Assembly (NCBI GenBank): GCA_003662715.1
Contig: QMYO01000068.1
Location: 1-7,727 of the forward strand
Origin: Candidatus Bathyarchaeota archaeon
Lineage (GTDB): Archaea > Thermoproteota > Bathyarchaeia > Bathyarchaeales > Bathyarchaeaceae
Direction: 5' to 3'
DNA: 7,727 nt
Position numbers and translations under genes: made by a program. Below the pieces are notes generated by a model. That model was not told the origin of the DNA and did no database searches. It was given only the letters and a program-made list of their open reading frames with translations. Positions 5,132-7,727 of this stretch are shown here, one piece after another; within the stretch, counting starts at the first letter, position 1; every line of letters begins with the position of its first letter.

Positions 5132-5728
5132 ATGCCCCGAACAGCGGTTCAGATAGTTACCGACCCCAAAAAAATCAAGCTACTAGCCGATCCGGTGCGT
5201 AGAGAAATAATAAGACAGACAGTCACTCAGCCTCAAACTCAGAATCAACTCGCAGATAAATTAGAACTTAGACCATCTTCTATTTCACATCACCTAAAAA
5301 TGCTGCGAGAAGCAGATTTCATCAAAATTGGGCGCAGCGAGGTAGGAACGCATGGGATTTTAGAAAAATACTATGAGCCAACATCGAATCTATTCATAGA
5401 AGACTACAAGAATGCGCCAGCGCGGCTACAAAAGTATTTTGTGCACACAAACATAGAACGGTTAAGAGGCATGCTGAGTATGCTGCAGATTTTGGCGGAG
5501 AAAAGAAATAAAACTATTGAAATCACCCGGGAAGAACTTAAAGATATGGCTCAAGAAGTTGCAAATCGTTTGCCAGTAATTGCTAAAAAATATGAGAAAA
5601 CGCAGACCGATGCAACTAGAGAAACGCTTATTATAAGAATTTACAGTGAGGCTCTCCTATCAATAATGAAGGATAGTCGATGGAAAAAAATTTTTGCAGG
5701 TATAGTCGATAGAAGGCTAATTCAGTAA
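5132..5728 (+). CDS. ArsR-type winged-helix transcriptional regulator
   Basis: The 198-residue product starts with a winged-helix domain. It has KKIKLLADPVRREIIRQT (13-30), then helix-turn-helix QTQNQLADKLELRPSSISHHLKMLREADFI (35-64) with the SSISHHLKML recognition helix typical of ArsR/HTH_20 proteins, then a wing ending KYYEPTSNLF. The rest is helical and may serve dimerisation or sensing; no metal-site cysteines are visible. A start at ATG 5093 is possible in frame, but the TATA box at 5074-5083 would then be only about 14 nt away, upstream of any transcript. ATG 5132 fits better, with a leader of about 27 nt. The gene is divergent from the inositol operon across palindromes, so control of that operon and of itself is a reasonable inference. 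The signal is unknown. Confidence 0.85.
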   Translation: MPRTAVQIVTDPKKIKLLADPVRREIIRQTVTQPQTQNQLADKLELRPSSISHHLKMLREADFIKIGRSEVGTHGILEKYYEPTSNLFIEDYKNAPARLQKYFVHTNIERLRGMLSMLQILAEKRNKTIEITREELKDMAQEVANRLPVIAKKYEKTQTDATRETLIIRIYSEALLSIMKDSRWKKIFAGIVDRRLIQ

Positions 5729-5780
5729 TAGAGGAAAACCTACCTATTTCAAGTGGGATTAGGCGAAATATTCGTGATTT

Positions 5781-5789
5781 AGGAGTGAT
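5781..5789 (+). promoter_or_regulatory. Strong ribosome binding site selecting a TTG start
   Basis: AGGAGTGAT closely matches the complement of the archaeal 16S rRNA 3' end and lies 8 nt before TTG 5798. It decides the start of the MJ0037-type phosphoesterase, since no ATG or GTG is available in frame after the stop at 5786-5788. Confidence 0.6.
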
Positions 5790-5797
5790 CATACGGC

Positions 5798-6649
5798 TTG
5801 TTGCCGATAAAGCCTATACAACCTTATCCAGCTTTGCTCTTGCAGAAAGGGTCTGAGCGGGTCTTGGTGGTCGCTGATCTCCATCTGGGCTGGGAGGTGC
5901 TTCTAATCCAGAAAGGAGTTCATATTCCTTCACAAACACCAAGAATTCTGGATAAGCTTCTTCGGGTTATTAAGAAGTGTAAGCCAACTCGCTTAATCTT
6001 TCTAGGCGACGTAAAAGATGCAATTGCCAAGGTTGAAATGGAAGAGTGGCGTGACATCCCAGATTTCTTCGAAGCCATAGGCAAAAAGGTGCCAGACATT
6101 CAAGTTCTACTGGGAAACCACGATGGAACTCTTAAGCCTCTTCTTCCCGAAACCGTAAAAATTCTGCCCTCAACAGGTGTTGTTTTTGGAAATGTTGGGC
6201 TCTTCCATGGACATGCATGGCCGTCGCCAAGTCTTCTAGGCTGTCGCAGTCTCATTACAGGTCACATCCATCCTATGGTTGCTTTCCGTGATCCCATGGG
6301 TTTTCGAATGACAAGACAGGTTTGGGTTAAGGCTCCTTGTGATGGTGAGCGGTTGGCGAAGTCTTTACTTGAGCATTTAGGTGTCAAAGTTGCCGCCGAT
6401 GCTTCTACTTTATTACGGGAACAGTTCAATGTAAAACTTGGAGTTTCACAATTTTTCATAATGCCCGCTTTCAATGAATTCCTTGGAGGACGACCAATCA
6501 ACTCGAGAAGGCGAGGAAAGGATGCTAAATCTAGAGCGCTTATTGGACCAGTTCTGCGTTCTGGAGGCGTTGACATCGATAATGCAGAAGCATATCTTCT
6601 TGATGGGACTTTTTTGGGTACAATTAGTCAGCTGAGAAATCTTGGTTAG
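5798..6649 (+). CDS. Metallophosphoesterase, MJ0037 type
   Basis: The 283-residue product has all calcineurin-like phosphoesterase motifs in order: VADLHLGWE (Asp27, His29), FLGDVKD (Asp71), LLGNHDG (Asn107, His108), LFHGHAWP (His137, His139) and ITGHIHP (His156, His158). These residues bind two metal ions. DLHLGWE together with GDVKDA is typical of the archaeal MJ0037 group, related to SbcD/Mre11-type nucleases; its substrate is not established. The start is TTG 5798, fixed by a stop at 5786-5788 in frame and by a strong site AGGAGTGAT (5781-5789) 8 nt upstream; another TTG follows at 5801. No ATG or GTG lies between. It starts 69 nt after the ArsR-type gene on the same strand and may be cotranscribed with it. 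The C-terminal region after residue 200 is variable in the family. Confidence 0.9.
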   Translation: MLPIKPIQPYPALLLQKGSERVLVVADLHLGWEVLLIQKGVHIPSQTPRILDKLLRVIKKCKPTRLIFLGDVKDAIAKVEMEEWRDIPDFFEAIGKKVPDIQVLLGNHDGTLKPLLPETVKILPSTGVVFGNVGLFHGHAWPSPSLLGCRSLITGHIHPMVAFRDPMGFRMTRQVWVKAPCDGERLAKSLLEHLGVKVAADASTLLREQFNVKLGVSQFFIMPAFNEFLGGRPINSRRRGKDAKSRALIGPVLRSGGVDIDNAEAYLLDGTFLGTISQLRNLG

Positions 6650-6670
6650 GGGGATGCCCGATGTTTAACA

Positions 6671-6685
6671 GAAAGTTTTTATAAA
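6671..6685 (+). promoter_or_regulatory. BRE/TATA promoter of the Hsp20 gene
   Basis: GAAAG followed by TTTTTATAAA is a good archaeal BRE plus box A. The box centre near 6681 puts transcription start near 6706, directly before the ribosome binding site GGTGAG (6707-6712) that lies 6 nt before ATG 6719. The leader would be very short. Confidence 0.6.
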
Positions 6686-6718
6686 AAAATGTTGAACTAA
6701 AAGGATGGTGAGAAAATT

Positions 6719-7345
6719 ATGAGTTGGGAATATTTTCCAGAATGGTTTAGAAAAAGGATGCGACGCTCTCCATTCTTCAGAAGCTGGTTCTTCGGAGATA
6801 TCGATGAAATGATTAAGGACATGGAGGAGATGATGGATAAAGAGTTCAAAGAGTTCGCCACCCGCATTCCTAAGGATTTGGTGAGAGAACGCAAACTCCC
6901 AGATGGCTCAACGGTGCGTGAGTGGGGACCTTTTGTGTATGGTTATTCTATGACTGTTGGTCCAGATGGAAAGCCGAAGATTAGAGAATTTGGTAATGTC
7001 AAGCCTTCACTTAGACCTGAACCCTTTGGTCTTGCGAGACCCTATCTTAACGTGAAGGAGGAACGTGAACCCTTAGTGGATGTGATGAGCACTGACGGGG
7101 AGATTAAGGTAATAGCTGAATTGCCTGGAGTTGAAAAGAAGGACATAAAGTTGCATGGAACAGAAAACACATTAACCATTTCGGTTGACACTCCGAAACG
7201 TAAATATCATAAAGAAGTTCAGATTCCAGAGCCAATAAATCCTAAAGCAGCTAAGACATCATACAAAAATGGGGTCTTAGAGGTTACTCTGCCAAAAATC
7301 AAAAAGGAAAAGAAGCCTAAGGGAGAGCCAATAAAAATCGAATGA
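6719..7345 (+). CDS. Small heat-shock protein, Hsp20/alpha-crystallin family
   Basis: This is an ATP-independent holdase that keeps unfolding proteins soluble, normally as a large oligomer. The 208-residue product has a helical, Met- and acid-rich N-terminal arm (about 26-57), then a conserved archaeal insertion REWGPFVYGYSMTVGPDGKP (67-86). The alpha-crystallin domain runs from about 116 to 193, with EPLVDVM, IAELPGVEKKDI and the closing signature SYKNGVLEVTLPK (181-193). The final IKIE supplies the I-x-I motif used for oligomer contacts. Length is at the long end for the family because of the N-terminal insertion, as in other archaeal members. The start ATG 6719 has a clear promoter and GGTGAG site. 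The neighbouring inositol operon may make a heat-stress solute, so the two may share a physiological role. Confidence 0.95.
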   Translation: MSWEYFPEWFRKRMRRSPFFRSWFFGDIDEMIKDMEEMMDKEFKEFATRIPKDLVRERKLPDGSTVREWGPFVYGYSMTVGPDGKPKIREFGNVKPSLRPEPFGLARPYLNVKEEREPLVDVMSTDGEIKVIAELPGVEKKDIKLHGTENTLTISVDTPKRKYHKEVQIPEPINPKAAKTSYKNGVLEVTLPKIKKEKKPKGEPIKIE

Positions 7346-7402
7346 AACGATGAGCACGTAATAGTGTCTTAAACTATTCTACTCTTAAGGGTCTTCATTA
7401 TT

Positions 7403-7461
7403 CGGCTTTATAAAATGCCGCAATAATTATGAGGGATTTAATCTAACTTTTCATGTTAGAT
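7403..7461 (+). other. TATA-like element and perfect hairpin in the Hsp20/uL30 spacer
   Basis: The spacer 7346-7536 holds no gene that I can support. It does contain CGGC/GCCG arms (7403-7406, 7417-7420) around a TATA-like TTTATAAAA (7407-7415). About 25 nt further on is a perfect 7-bp inverted repeat, ATCTAAC (7441-7447) and GTTAGAT (7455-7461), with a 7-nt loop. This could be a small RNA promoter and 5' hairpin, or a transcript-end structure for Hsp20. Confidence 0.3.
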
Positions 7462-7504
7462 AACAAGTTCTACAAGGGAAAAAGTAGCGCAATTGGGTTT
7501 GAGG

Positions 7505-7534
7505 ATAAAAAAGCTTCTTAAGTAATCTCTTACT
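7505..7534 (-). terminator. Hairpin plus T-run terminator for uL30
   Basis: Read on the minus strand just after the uL30 stop, AGTAA-GAGA-TTACT forms a 5-bp stem with a tetraloop (7521-7534). TAAGAAGC follows and then a run of six T. This would end the ribosomal protein transcript. Confidence 0.5.
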
Positions 7535-7536
7535 GC

Positions 7537-7727
7537 TTAGATCATTCGTTTGATGATGTCGTTAATGGCTTCTCCTCTATATCCAGTGACTCCGCCAGCA
7601 GCGTAGCTCTTTTTCACTTTTCCCTTGAAGCCCTTCTTTGGCGGGTGAAGACGAAATACGGGCTTTACGTTTGGAAGACGATTAAATTCAACTTCTGTTT
7701 TGTATATGGCTTCAGCCAGGTCGTCTA
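7537..7727 (-). CDS. rpl30: Large-subunit ribosomal protein uL30 (L30P), C-terminal part
   Basis: The gene runs off the right edge; 62 codons plus two bases are visible, ending in TAA at 7537-7539. The C-terminus reads AEAIYKTEVEF, NRLPNVKPVFRLHPPKKGFK, then GKVKKSYAAGGVTGYRG and EAINDIIKRMI. VFRLHPPKKGF and GGVTGYRGEAIN...KRM are characteristic of the archaeal/eukaryotic L30/L7 tail, which is longer than bacterial L30. Archaeal uL30 is about 150 residues, so roughly 40% is present. In most archaea it sits in the spc operon between uS5 and uL15. Here no uL15 gene follows: the next 190 nt are non-coding and then the convergent Hsp20 gene ends. A terminator-like hairpin directly after the stop supports uL30 as the last gene of its operon. 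Confidence 0.88.
   Translation of the reverse strand, partial: DDLAEAIYKTEVEFNRLPNVKPVFRLHPPKKGFKGKVKKSYAAGGVTGYRGEAINDIIKRMI

Noticed and set aside
6262..6894. Minus-strand open frames opposite the phosphoesterase and Hsp20
   Set aside because: Both lie wholly or mostly within strongly supported plus-strand genes and show no recognisable protein features.
1..7727. CRISPR arrays, insertion sequences, rRNA genes
   Set aside because: No regularly spaced repeats, transposase motifs, long terminal inverted repeats or rRNA-like stretches were seen.

Overview
The window looks like a moderately AT-rich archaeal chromosome, probably a thermophile of the Thermoproteota/Bathyarchaeia type. The evidence is the C-terminus of an archaeal-type ribosomal protein uL30, an MJ0037-type metallophosphoesterase, an archaeal Hsp20 with its long N-terminal domain, actinobacterial/archaeal-type inositol-1-phosphate synthase, TATA boxes about 25 nt upstream of inferred starts, GGTG-type ribosome binding sites, and a tRNA-Leu-like 3' end with the archaeal CCCCCGC acceptor strand. 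The lineage is inference from gene content, not from a marker tree.

Layout. Positions 1-306 hold the 3' part of a CoA-binding-domain protein, followed by a small SAM-dependent methyltransferase (374-910, +). Two minus-strand redox-type genes follow: an AhpD/carboxymuconolactone decarboxylase-like protein (962-1312) and a 2x[4Fe-4S] ferredoxin (1464-1652). Positions 1779-2407 look like a scarred stretch: a radical-SAM activating enzyme cut off after its Fe-S motif, a small MazG-like protein with a degraded metal site, and an isolated tRNA-Leu-like 3' end that may be an old attachment site.

The centre (2493-5006, minus) is a compact three-gene inositol operon: inositol-1-phosphate synthase, then a CTP:inositol-1-phosphate cytidylyltransferase-like nucleotidyltransferase, then a CDP-alcohol phosphatidyltransferase overlapping it by ATGA. 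Together they could make di-myo-inositol phosphate, a heat-stress compatible solute, by way of CDP-inositol. An ArsR-type regulator (5132-5728, +) is divergent from this operon across an intergenic region full of short palindromes. It is followed by the MJ0037-type phosphoesterase and then the Hsp20 gene (6719-7345) with a clear promoter.

The right end holds the C-terminal part of uL30 (7537-7727, minus), convergent with Hsp20. The spacer between them has a likely terminator and an unexplained TATA-plus-hairpin element. A solute operon, a small heat-shock protein and an ArsR-type regulator side by side suggest a thermal-stress neighbourhood, but co-regulation is inference only.
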